The translations under genes and the position numbers were made by a program. Below the pieces are notes generated by a model. That model was not told the DNA's origin. It saw only the letters and a list, made by a program, of their open reading frames with translations, and searched no databases. 64,000 nucleotides of DNA from Corella eumyota (Eukaryota; Chordata; Ascidiacea; Phlebobranchia; Corellidae). The first letter of the stretch is position 1; the number at the start of each line of letters is the position of its first letter. Shown here piece after piece: positions 33,714 to 45,700 of this stretch. The stretch lies in NCBI GenBank assembly GCA_963082875.1, contig OY720101.1:9362001-9426000 (forward strand), in the 5' to 3' direction.

Positions 33714-34902
33714 GACTTTAGTTTAGTTAAAACCACTGTTGAAAAAATGATTTGCTAAATTTAAATTTTTTTACAAAAAAATTATTTACTAATTAACCTT
33801 TATTATTTTAACTATGTATTGCACGCTTGTGCTATGTCTTAAAGCGTTTTTGAAATAGATCAATTATTCTCAGTCCGGTCTGCCGGTGGATTAATTATCT
33901 AACACAATCTGACAATGCAGTTTTTCGTTTAAACTATCATGTCAACTGCCACAGAGCCAATCTCCCCTTTCAGCCTCATATATCAATATTTGTTCAACTC
34001 AGTACACAAACAGAAAAACCCTGCCATAAAGTAGTTCAAAGATATTTTTTCCTAGTTTGTGATAGAAAGTCAGAAAGTACAAAGATCCGTTGTGTACTTT
34101 GTTTACTTTGTTACGCATGATTTACGTCACGGTTCGCTTGTTTTTTACGCTGTTTCCCAAAGCAATGTTTCTGCGATAAATTAATAAATATTAGCACACA
34201 ATCATTTAATATATTGTATAGGTTTTAATAAATCTAAATTAAAAAATACAAGGTTTTTTTAATCTTTGTTTATGCATGGATTTTAAAAATTGTAAATATC
34301 TGGTTAGTATGTTCAGCATTCAACCTTAAGAAAATAAAATTCACTTTTTGGAAGCTCGGTGATTCGGAGGTCGGGCTATTGGGCACAATGATATATAATA
34401 AACATTAAATATATATCTTGTACAATGTCTTAACAATGATCGTATATATACCACGATTGTTGGTCTAAATAAGTCAGTTTTATATCTGCAACTTGTTCCA
34501 ATGGGGTATTGTGACGTCACAATTAAAGTTGCTTGAAAATTAGAAAATGGAAATTAAAGGAATGAAAAATAAAGAAACGGAAAATGAAGGAACGAAAAAT
34601 GATAGAACCGGAAAATAAAGGAACGGAAAATTAAGAAACGGAAATTGAAGGAACCGGAAAGTGAAGGAACAAAAAATGATTTTTTTTTAACTTTTTTTAT
34701 TAGAATATTAATAATGCCAGAAAAATTATGGGTTTATGGTGACATTTAAATAGTTAATTAACTATTAACATTCAAGTGAGATACTTGATTAACTAGACAA
34801 TTAATAAAGGTTGTTGTTATAATCACATCAAGTGCCCTTAAAATATATCAACATTAAAGTATTTTTTTTCATATGCTGTACTAAATGCAATCGTGTTGTC
34901 GT
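33714..34902. other. Intergenic region
   Basis: No open frame is supported. It should contain the promoter of the sulfotransferase-like gene. A perfect CRE-like TGACGTCA lies at 34512-34519, with no further evidence that it is used. Confidence 0.3.
34547..34680. repeat. Purine-rich minisatellite
   Basis: About eight imperfect copies of a 15-16-nt unit resembling GGAAAATGAAGGAAC, all purine-rich on the plus strand. Confidence 0.7.
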
Positions 34903-34918
34903 GGGGGTCTAGCTCACA

Positions 34919-34953
<35 letters not shown>

Positions 34954-34975
34954 GGATCGATGCCCGGGTCCTCCA
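34903..34975 (+). tRNA. tRNA-Ala(AGC), best preserved
   Basis: Acceptor GGGGGTC/GTCCTCC with G3:U70, D stem GCTC/GAGC, anticodon stem CGCGC/GCGCG with loop TTAGCAT, and T stem CCGGG/CCCGG. Only 6:67 (U:U) does not pair. It stands alone, 3.5 kb right of the cluster, and lacks the C31:A39 mismatch of the array copies. It is the likely functional source gene. Confidence 0.9.
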
Positions 34976-36304
34976 TTTCGTTTTTAATAAATTTACGCAA
35001 ACAGATCTAATTTATTTTTTGCCAATTATCTTCCACTTCACGTTAGAATTTGAAATTTGTCAGTTCATTAAATAACTTTGCAGGCAATTATTTTATAAAC
35101 TGTTCAACTTCCGTTTTTTTAGTTCAAAATTGAAATTACAAAAATACCTAATAGGCTAACCTTTTTTTAATTTTTATATATAAATCTAGACAGTATATTT
35201 TTTTATGTTTAAAACAAGCCTAATAATATGATATATTTTCGATATACCTTTTTTACATTTTACAAAGCTACACTATTAAAACTGTCAATTTCACATTGAT
35301 ATTGATTTTAATTACGCTAAAACGTGAAACTATTTTGCTGCAAACATGACAGAAAAAACGATTCGTTTAATCGACTTATTAAGGACTGGCGTAATCTAGG
35401 TATTTCTTACGATTCGAAATTTCCCGTGTTGCAAAATGGTTGTGGTAAAAAGCACTTTGTAGTTGACATTTGGAAATCTGAAAAGATCGTGTAACGAACA
35501 ACTGATTGTTTTTTTGCCGAGTTTACATACTAAATTTATAACAAAATGAGAAAGTCACATAGTCCACGAAATTTTTACCAGAGGTCCTTAAAATTTAAAG
35601 GATACCTTTAATAAACAATGTAACAAGTGTGTTTTTTTTAATCAATTTGTTTATTTTTTTACAATGTTTTGTTAATTTATTTTAAATGCCCATAACAGCA
35701 ACGTTATCAAATTTAATTAATTAGATTTAATCAATTTTTTAAAAACATGCTAAATCCAAAATTAATGTCGCTAAATTCTGACATTACCTTATCTTGTAAA
35801 CAACAGGCATTAAAATAGCATTTCTTAATCTCGGGCGGTATGTGTATATGCGAAATAGTAAGATAGATTAAATAAATCTATGCGTTGTATTGACATCAAA
35901 ACAATGTAGAGACACGACGTGAAAAATAACTTTATTACTATTTTTATATTTTTAATAAACCTTTAATATTTTAATTTTTTTTGTGTAAAATTAAATATTA
36001 AAAAAATCGATTAGTTATACTATTTTATAAAAAAGGTCCATTGATACGATTTAAATGTTGTCATATTTCCAAACCCGCGTGTTTATTTTCTTTTTTCAAA
36101 CACTGCTTTCTTAGAATAAGTCCAATTAAGTTGGGTTTATAAAAGCCGTGTTGATTAACCAACAGACATAAGATTATTACCTGGCGGGCTGCGAAGGTTA
36201 AAACAGTTAAACATAGAAAGCTTTTAGCTGAAAATCGGTGAATGCTTTTTACAAAACAAAACAATTATTTATAAACTATTAAAAAGTTTGGGCTTTAGAA
36301 AAAA
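34976..36304. other. Gene-free AT-rich stretch
   Basis: No coding exon is supported. The right end is the likely promoter and 5' UTR of the LRR gene. Confidence 0.35.
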
Positions 36305-37618
36305 ATGAAAAGCGTTATTTTTTATTGGTTCGGAATTTTAGTTTTTGCATTCAATCCACTGTCGAGTAGAAGTGTTCCAATACCAGTACAGGAGTTCGAC
36401 TTTATTACAAACACGAACGAGTTTTATGAAGACGCCGAGATTCGTCCGTTTGTTTACTACGGAGATGCGTTTTATATGAACTACACCGAGCCTGACTTTC
36501 ATCATAATACCGGACTTCCCGTTCAACATTGTCCTTCTATGGAACCAATTTCGTTTGTGAATTACGGCGGTGGCACATGTCCAAGAGGGTGGTCGAATAT
36601 AGATGAAGTCACCAACTGTTCAATTCCCGACACTTCATCGCTGCTACCCTGTAATACATTTTATCCTGGAACTTCCAACACAACCTTTTCGACCACAACT
36701 CGAGTATCTTGTTATAACTTAAACCTCGAATGCTTGGGGGATGTTGTTTTTCCGGGAAACACTCAGGTCCTTGCTATACGCAACAATCAACTAACAGACT
36801 CAAATGAGCTTAAGGAAATGTTAAGTTATCTTAAGGAAGTAACAGTTATTGATGCTGGGTTTAACTCATTTACTAAATTTTCCAATAGTATGTTTGAGCA
36901 CAATCCTAATTTATTGTCAGTAAACTTTGATTACAATAACATTCGATACGTATCGTCGTTTACATTTTACGATAACCAGGAGCTCAAAGTTGTTTCGTTT
37001 GTCGGAAACGGAATGACACTTTTAAACGGAAACATTTTCTTCGAGAATCCATTGCTCATCGAGGTCAACTTCAGCAAAAACAACATAACGTTTGTTCCGG
37101 TAGGATTTTTTATGAATAACCAAAAATTGAAGATTGTCAGCTTTGCGTCGAATAAAATTTCAGAAATTTCATCAAGCATGTTTATGAACTCATTAGGCTT
37201 AGAGACACTCGATCTTAGCAAAAATCGCATCGAATATATCTCCGAAGAATTTTTGCTAAATCTTCGATTCTTAAAAGACTTAAACATAGCGGACAATCAA
37301 GTTCAGTCTTTACCAAGGGCCTGGTTAAGTTACAGTACGGGGCTTCGATTTCTTGATATATCAAACAATCCAATACATAATATTCCACCAATATTTTTGA
37401 TAAATAACCCTTCCGTACAACTAGTTGGTTTGTGGAAAAACACTTCCCCGTATCGGAATTTGTTCAACCCTTGGAACAATGCGCACCATTTTCTGGTTTC
37501 AAAGACAACAAACAATTTTTCAGGGAAAGGTAGCTCCATCGTTAGCAACCAAACGACCATAAACGTTGAAGGTCAGCCGCTGGTTAAAAAAAGCTCTGGT
37601 GTTGGGCTGTTCTGGTGA
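36305..37618 (+). CDS. Secreted leucine-rich-repeat protein
   Basis: Single open exon of 437 residues. Residues 1-24 look like a signal peptide (hydrophobic FYWFGILVFAFNPL). Residues about 75-150 are Cys-bearing and Ser/Thr/Asn-rich with several N-glycosylation sequons. From about residue 150 to 380 there are eight or so leucine-rich repeats of about 24 residues with the L-x-x-L-x-L-x-x-N core (for example LETLDLSKNRIEYI and LKDLNIADNQVQSL). No LRRCT cysteine cluster, transmembrane segment or kinase follows, so it is probably extracellular. AATAAA lies at 37713. It resembles the ectodomains of animal LRR receptors and slit-like proteins but I cannot name an orthologue. The lack of introns stands out against the neighbours and could mean retroposition. 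Confidence 0.88.
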   Translation: MKSVIFYWFGILVFAFNPLSSRSVPIPVQEFDFITNTNEFYEDAEIRPFVYYGDAFYMNYTEPDFHHNTGLPVQHCPSMEPISFVNYGGGTCPRGWSNIDEVTNCSIPDTSSLLPCNTFYPGTSNTTFSTTTRVSCYNLNLECLGDVVFPGNTQVLAIRNNQLTDSNELKEMLSYLKEVTVIDAGFNSFTKFSNSMFEHNPNLLSVNFDYNNIRYVSSFTFYDNQELKVVSFVGNGMTLLNGNIFFENPLLIEVNFSKNNITFVPVGFFMNNQKLKIVSFASNKISEISSSMFMNSLGLETLDLSKNRIEYISEEFLLNLRFLKDLNIADNQVQSLPRAWLSYSTGLRFLDISNNPIHNIPPIFLINNPSVQLVGLWKNTSPYRNLFNPWNNAHHFLVSKTTNNFSGKGSSIVSNQTTINVEGQPLVKKSSGVGLFW

Positions 37619-40219
37619 AAACCCAAGTAAAAATTTTACTGTGTGTTTTTACAATGTTATACTTTGCTTGTATGATAGATGTACATTGTAAATACAATTT
37701 GTCGTTTTCTTAAATAAAATCAAAAAATGAAATTCAATTTTACAACAGTTTGTAACGTGTTTTTAGCAATTACTGGTAGTGCCTAAAACTAATATTATTT
37801 TGTAATAAATTTGTTGAACAAAAAAATATACCAAAATATTTAATAAATCACAATAAATTTGCCAAACAAAATCGTTATATAATAATGGTAAATATGATTT
37901 TTATTGTGTACACCAAAAAAAAACAGTTTAAACAATCGTTAGAGTCAAAAAAACAAAAACTTAGAAAAAAATACAGACTTGAGCAATAAATACCAAAGCC
38001 ATATAAGGCAGATTATGATATTTTCGACACTTTTGAGTAATTAATTTTACGATCAATATCTTTAGCTTTTTTAATAAACGATATAATTTTTTGTTGATAT
38101 AACAAAACTTTTAAATACTGCCGATGGCAAATTTGCAATTATACAAAAATATCACCTTTACCTCAATGACGCAGAAAATAGAGAGTGTCCAGGTCGTAAT
38201 TAAATAGTACTTTGGTGTCACTTTTGGCTTAACATTCGATCACGATATTACATTTAATTGTAATGCATTATTTTTAAATCAATATTTAAGCAGTCAAGCA
38301 CTTGGATATAATAAAAGATTTGTCACGTGTGAATTTCCGACCTAATCTGTCCTCTTAATCTTTAAATTGTTGTACCGTAGGCCACGATTACGGGAAGGCT
38401 TAACATCTTAAGCGATTTGCACTTCAAATTTTGTATCCTAATCAGCAGTTAGGGTTTGGCCGTCGTGGTATAAACATAACTGTAAGAAGAGATTGTTTTT
38501 AAATCCTAAATGCTAGTCGTCTACGTGTCAAAAACCTGTCGGCTTCGGCGGGGTCTCATTTAAACAGATGTTGCTAAATACAGTCGGATAAACTCAATAT
38601 AACAATCAAAAAGTCAGAAAACAACCAACTTTGATGATTTAATATCACGTTAGCAAGCCAGATGTGGTTTGACCGTGCTTCCTTAAACGACGTTTTAACT
38701 TTTTTCTTAAAATTTTGCCTTACAATGCTTTTCCTCCTATGTCCATTACGAACAACATGTGATTTGTATATGTGAACTTATCTTATGGTTTAATACTTGT
38801 ATATATTTATTGCTAGGAACATAAACATATAGCCTAAGATTTCGCAAGGCTTCACTGTGTTTATTTGTAATGTTCAACAAGCGTACATAAAACTTCACAC
38901 TAAACTTGTAAAGCGTAATGAGATTAGTGGTCACAACAATACGAAAACAAATATATACACATGACTTTGAAGCACATTCTTCTAATGACATAGGGTAAGT
39001 AAATTTAGTTTGAAAAAACATACAGCGTGTTTGTAGTTGCGTTTTGCATTGTAGAGTACCTACCAAATGAAAGTAATACAAATATTTGGACTGAATTGTG
39101 TTAAGTTGTGTAAATAAAACTATTTTAAGGACTTTAGATGTGTATTTTTCTAAGTTAAAGTTTGCCACTATAATATCAGTAAAGTCAGGTCGAAAAATAA
39201 GCGAAATGTACTCGTACACCACGTTAGTTTGCTGAAAAAACTGTAGGGCAACCACATAATGGTGTATTATTATGTAGTTTTATATGTGCTGTGTTTAAAC
39301 CATTCAAATTTTATTCCACAGCATCAAAATATGATGCTTTTAGAACCGTTGTGCCGGTTTGGGAACTTTAAAAAGTAACTGCTGACAGCACTTCAGTAAA
39401 ACCTGAAGATTAAGGACCCTAAGTACCTCATTAACGTTTATAGTTACGCGAAGATACATTTTAATCGTGTCTGTTACCTCAACAAAGGCACAGACAACCA
39501 CAGTAGCAAGAGCACAAAACTATTTTTGTAACAATAGATACAGCGCCGTCCTATCAACCTTCGCCGGTGTATGCGAAATAGTGTTTGAGTAATATAATAC
39601 ATTGTGTTACTTTTATAATTTAAAGAGACCATAAAGACAAAAACCTTTAATTTTGTTGTTGGAAACAACTTAGGAGAATAATTAAAATGCTTGAACAAGA
39701 ATATTAGCACTTACGAATATAGAATTAATCAAGGAATAATTAATAAAGGTTAAGATCGCGTGCATTGATTCAGTTGGGCAAAAACTGCTAGGTTTTAAAA
39801 CAATTTTATAACGTTTAGCCTTTGTTTTTACCTTTGTATATTAACTTGTATAACGTGTTGTTAGTTTTATGTTTTGTAAATACAGCTAACACGACAAAAT
39901 GTCACTTTTCATTTTAATTATTACGAAAAGAATAAAAAGACTTTTTTTAAACAAAAGCTTGTGTTTCTGCTGAACTCGATTTTTTAAACGAAAACATTTA
40001 AATGTTTTTCTTGGTCCTTTAGCTAAAATATTTGACACGCTGTTTTGACTTTATTCAAAGGTTTAGGTTTACTATAACACGTAGGTGTGTTTTATCAGAG
40101 GCCAGCACGATAAAAAATAGATAACTTAAATGTACCGACTGTTTTGTTTAGGATTGTATATTATGTTACATCGTTAAAGGTTAGTTTGTTAGTTTTTTTG
40201 TGAAAAATAAGAAGACGAT
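37619..40219. other. Long gene-free stretch
   Basis: The 3' UTR of the LRR gene reaches about 37,735. Beyond that only AT-rich sequence is seen. A 169-codon minus-strand frame (38746-39255) has no recognisable domain and low-complexity composition, so I do not call it. Confidence 0.4.
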
Positions 40220-42230
40220 ATGAAGCAACTGGATCATGAAGATCTTGTGCGGTGGAGAACTTACGTCGGTTTACCAAGATTGAGTCCTCACGTTACGAAA
40301 GCTGCGAAACGTATCAGCGAAAATCAAACTCCAGGCTTTAATGAAGGTAAACTTGTATTGTAGATGGTTTACTTTTAACGTGTTGCTCAAGTAAGGCATG
40401 TATTACATAACAAAAAAACCTTTGATTAAATGAACATTGAAAATGACAAGTTTTTTTCACAAGCGTTTATTTAGAGAAATGGTTTACATTATTACATATA
40501 TATATTGACCTTATTAAATACAAATCGTCATTTGTAAAGGATAAGAAATAAAAAAAGATTCTTTTTGATATTTTGTTTAACAACAATACAATATTGTTGT
40601 TAGATTCTTTTGATATAAACCAACAATTGGTAAACAAAACAAAGTCATCCACACAAGTTAAATATCAGCAAGTTCAAAAACATAATCGTCCTTTCTCAGC
40701 GGTTCATCCTAGCAAAGTTCCCTTTCGACAGTGAGTTTTATTCGTATTTTTAATGGTTAAATTTCTTACAACTAGTATATTTAAGTAGTTTATGTAAATT
40801 TTAAGTTGTGTACTAATATCTTATTTTAAAACTCTTTATCTACTTTAGATCGAAACAAACCAAACCAAAACGCGTCTGTTCAGCCCCACCTACTGTAAAC
40901 GGTTACACAGTTTATCAACAAAGAAAACCGCAAGCAAAACAAATGCCGACAGGCTTGGCGCATAAGATTGAAGACTGGGCCAACACGGCAAGTAATTATG
41001 GTAAGTTTATTAATATAAAACATTGTAGGATAACTACTATGTCGCTAACCGTATGAGTTTTTATTTTTGTGAGCATTATTCTGGTGATAAATTGTTAATA
41101 CTTACGCTACAGACAAAGAAGTGGTGTTTAATATGCTGAAGAAAATTCAACCAAACCAAAATATCCCAGCTTCACCAAATAATGAAGGATATTTCCGTAA
41201 TGTTGTTTCACCCTTTTCGGATTACCAACCTTCTAAGGCCAAACCTTCTATTCAGAGAAAAACCCATTCTTCGCCGGAAAAGTCAATGGCCGGTAAAAAA
41301 ACAGTATAACGTATACAAATCATCACTTTCCGATTATGCAGTTGTTTTTTATCAACAAATAAAAAATTAAACAAACAAAAAATATAAATTGGTTTTATCG
41401 AAATTATAAATTCGTTTTATCGAAAATTTTATACCCTCATAATTTTAAAATACAAATTCATTTATAAGAATTTGCTTTTTAAAATAACTCTCTTTTATTT
41501 ACTAATTAATTTAACCTTTTATGGAATTTCTAACCTAATTTTTTTTTATTTTTTTAGGACTACTCCCATCAAGTATTCAAAAACCAGTAAGGGATCAAAG
41601 GGTTTATCGATTAATGGGCCAAGATCACAGACTTAAAATCACTCCGCGTGAAGAAAGACAAATAAACTCGTACATGGATCAACAAACACAGTATTGCAAT
41701 ATTTTTTACGAATTTTTAGCTCCATGCAATCTTTTAACTATATTAAAATAATAATATTGTTTTAGAAAAAAAATTAAACAAGGATGGTGCTACGAAGTGA
41801 CCTTTAGCAAACATTTTCTCCCATTTTGTGACTCAAAATTTAGCAACTACAATTATTTAAACTAAACTTTTTTTTCAATATTCCAGGCGTGTAACTATTC
41901 CTCTACAAAAAAGTTATCAAAAACATACAGTTCCGATATGTAGCTATCTTTTAAAAAGAGGTTCTCAAAGTCAAGATTATCAAGTAAGCTAAGTCTTAAA
42001 AAATTGGATAAAAGATGCATATTTTTACAAAAGTAAATATTCTTTTGTTTTTCGGTCTTGTAATATAAAAAAAAAATTATAGTTTTTGTCCGTTTTAGTG
42101 TAAGGTAAGCTTTTTTCAATCTGTGAGATCACCATTCAAGAATCATTTTGTCATACATCCTGATTTTACATCCGAGGGACTTTCCAATAGAAAACTCGTC
42201 AGTCACAACCTCACACATTTTAAATATTAG
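40220..42230 (+). CDS. Unrecognised 7-exon protein (283 aa)
   Basis: Exons 40220-40346, 40700-40730, 40849-41000, 41113-41292, 41558-41690, 41887-41983 and 42099-42230. All junctions are GT-AG and the phases agree, giving 283 residues. The start is MKQLDHEDLVRWRTYVGLP and the end FKNHFVIHPDFTSE followed by a short basic tail. It is hydrophilic and rich in Lys, Gln, Ser and Pro, with no signal peptide or membrane span. PREERQINSYMDQQTQ in exon 5 may be a short helix. If the exon-4 donor (41293) is not used, the frame runs to a stop at 41309, giving a shorter isoform. AATAAA lies near 42421. I do not recognise the family; the composition is like that of small ciliary or microtubule-associated proteins, which is only an impression. 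Confidence 0.75.
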
Positions 42231-42782
42231 ACTTGTTTTAATTGTGTAAGCTGTATTAAATTTGCTTTGTTATTTGTTCTTTCTTATTAAATTTAGTATT
42301 ATATTTGTTTTTATATTTGTTTAATATTTGTTTTTTTGTATTTTGTTTTTAAAAATATTGATAAACTGCACTTTAGATTGCTATAAATCAGTATAAGAAA
42401 AATTAATTACCTGTTTTAGCAATAAAAAAAAGCCTATTAAAAAATAGAGTTGTAAAATTTGTATTTAATACTAAATTTACAATTTATTTTGTAAAACAGT
42501 TATTTACTACCAGTCCGTTTCGTTTGTAAAATATTAAAGTAAGAAAACATTTTTCTTGTTTAAAACTACACGTCACGCTATATTTTATCTGACACTATTC
42601 TGTAAACTTTTCTGTTTTTAATGTTTACTTTTTCGTAATGTTGTTGACTGTTGTGTTTATGCTAAATAGTTAGCAGTAATACGGAAACTGTTTTATAACA
42701 AAATAATAAGTTTTACGTTAATGTAATTACATAAACGTTTAAAAATTTAAATATATATAATTAGGAAAACAACAAATTTAAA
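42231..42782. other. Intergenic region with possible SL acceptor
   Basis: It contains the 3' UTR of the upstream gene and the promoter of GRIPAP1. An A/T-rich tract ending in TTAG at 42764, 18 nt before the GRIPAP1 start codon, could be a spliced-leader trans-splice acceptor, a mechanism known in Ciona. There is no direct evidence. Confidence 0.25.
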
Positions 42783-45700
42783 ATGTCTCAGTCACTATCA
42801 GACGAAGAATTTCACAGAATGCAGGTAATTGTTTAATGAATAAGAATATTTTTATTATTTCTCAGTTTGTTTAACTAATACTACCTTTAAGTTATCTTTG
42901 CATACCTGTGCCATTAACAAACTAATACTGATATTCATTGAACTAAGGCATAAAAATATAACTGCATTAATGCTGCTGTCTCTTTTTTGTTTATTAACTT
43001 TGGTAAAACTTTTGACCTTAATATTCAATATTGTAGAACTTGAAATTAAAGCTTTAAAAAATTTCTGCTATACTTCATGCAAATTTAACTATGTTTTATA
43101 GATATAACTTTCATTATTATTAAATTTACACCATTTTCTGTCAGTTTCTGGGTAATTTACGCTTGATATATTTTGCAAAATCCATGTTCTGCAGCCTGGC
43201 CCACTAACTTAGATTGCAAGATGAATACTTATACTAAAACAGCCATTTGTTTATTTTAAATTAATAAATAAGGTTTAAGCAACTTAGTTCTCAAAATACT
43301 TCTGGCATAAAAAAATTTGTTATAAACTTCAGATGCAACTCATTGAAATGAGAACAGAAAATTACAAATTGAAAGATGAAAATCGTAAAAACTCTCAGAA
43401 ACTTACTGAATTGTCAACCAGTGAAACAAAACTGCAAAAGGAACTAAATAAGCAACAGAAATTAAAACGGTAAAATTAGGCTAATTAAAAACTAAAACAC
43501 GAGTTATTTGTTGTAGTAGCTTATTCACTTCGTTATTGTTTATACCCATTATATACAGAATTTTTTTTTCCAAAAATGTATTATCTATTAAAAAACTATT
43601 AAAAACATCACACAAGAAAAATAAAACAATGTTTTAAAATTGTTATAGTGCACTTTCTACACTGAACAAAAGCAAACAGGCTCAAGAATATGAAAACTTA
43701 TTGCAAGAAACTGAACAACAATTTACTTTACAAAATCAAACTCTTATGTTGGAACTTTCAAAGGTAATAAACAAACTAGTTAACTACAAGTTTTAGTTTT
43801 ACGAATTTGGTATTTATTAAAAAATTTGAAATAAGTTGTAAATTCCAAAAACACACTTACAACTGAGAATACGGCTATTAACAAATTTTTTATTATTGTT
43901 ATTGTTCTTTGATATATGTATATATCTATAATTATACTCTTAACTTTTATTATGTATTTATACCCTAACCCTATAATCCCAACATAGGTGGATAACTCCA
44001 TAATCACTATATATATATCTAAAAATAAGGGGATTATTGTTGTATAACAAAGAGAATTTATGTATTTTTTATGTTATTTTTAGGGTTTCCTTATGTTTTT
44101 ACTATTATGATAATAAATTTTGTTAAGTCTTAAAACTACTTGTGATTTTAAACTGAAGTATATATTATATTTTGATAGTAAAAACAATATAACAATGATT
44201 TTATTAAAATTTTTTGTTGTGTTATTTTGAATTTTCATATTTTTTGTTAAAAAGATATCAGAGTCCATGGAGAAGCTGGAAAAAGAAAACTCAAAACTCA
44301 AACAATTAACAAATTCAGATGAAACCAATTTACTCCAATCCGATACCGAAACAAGACGACTACAAGCTCAAAACACAGCTTTAAAAAACAACATTGAAAG
44401 TAAGTACTAAGAGGTTATATTGATTTCTACAACGAATTTTATTTATTTTTGTAACATTATTGTGCCACTTTGTTTGGTATTGATTTATTATATCTGACTA
44501 TTGATTTCTATTCTCAAGTTGTAAACAAGACTTTTATAAATATTTAAATTAATTTCCTTCTAGTTAGATTTTAACTAATAATACTTTCTTATTGTTTTAA
44601 GTGTCTATTAGTATGCTGTAAGGTTAACTTTACGACCTAAACATAGAGTAACATCAGTTACCCCGACACAGTCTCGAGTTTTTGGGATATTATTATAGAA
44701 TATAATTGCTCGATAATTACAATGCTGAGTAAGTGCTGGCTCAACATTATATAAAGGCAAACAAAAATTCCGAATTATTTGTCTTTTATAATCCTTCGAG
44801 GACTGCAATATACTATCTTGTGCTTCGCAGTTCTAAATGTTTTGTGGGACAGAAAGTACAAGTAATTCAAAATTTTCTTTACACAGGCATTCAAAAAAAA
44901 CATGAGGAACAGATAAAAACTCTTGAAGATTCACTAACAAACCTTAAACAAACTACCTCGCACACATCTGAGCATTTACCTTTAAATCATGAGATGGAAA
45001 AAAAAGATTCTTTTACTGATCCATTAACTTGTAATGAAAAACATTCAACAGAACAAGTTGATGGGGCTCAGGTAACTTTATTTTTTAATTTTTTTTCAAA
45101 TTTTTTTTTTTTTTATTTTTATAGTTTTTGAACAACTTACAGTTTATGGCCATTACAAATGTTCAATAAATTAAACTTTCTTACTTTGAAAATTGGTTGT
45201 ATATTTTCTAGCATATAAGTAGTTTTTTAATTTATTTTAACTATGCAGGTAACAACAGAATTAAACTCGTCCTCTGTATCTCCTAGCAACCTTTCCTTGC
45301 ATAGCAACCATTCATCAGGGATTAATAATGAACAATTAGTTCATGTTCAAGCAGAATGCCAACGCCTACGAAAGCAACTTGAACTACTACAAGGTAATTA
45401 ATTGTAAAAAAATGTAACTAAGTAAATGTTAAGGTTATATACATTAAACCACCTATTTTAATTTTTTTTAAAGTACATGAACCTTTAATAATTTTTTGGT
45501 TGTCTACATTTTTGCAATAAAAACAAATTTGTAATTGAAAACCAATTTTTGTAGTTGAGATGGTTAAATTTCTTTTTATTAAAATTTTAATAATACCTTA
45601 TTTTTAGAACAAAAGCAATGTGGTAATGGTACATATTTTAAGGATTAATGTCATATAACTGAAATCATACTACTAAATCTAAGTTTTACTGAACACTATA

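Noticed and set aside
34955-34961. A54 in the T loop of the Ala genes (ATCGATG instead of TTCGATG)
   Set aside because: It looked like loss of the universal T54, but eukaryotic tRNA-Ala(AGC) genes commonly have GGGATCGATGCCC here, so it is normal for this tRNA.
38746-39255. 169-codon minus-strand open frame
   Set aside because: No domain, no splice partner, low-complexity composition and no promoter or polyA context. Length alone does not support a gene.
44733-45131. 132-codon open frame as a separate gene
   Set aside because: It is GRIPAP1 exon 5 (44887-45071) with intron read-through on both sides. The upstream part overlaps a SINE fragment.
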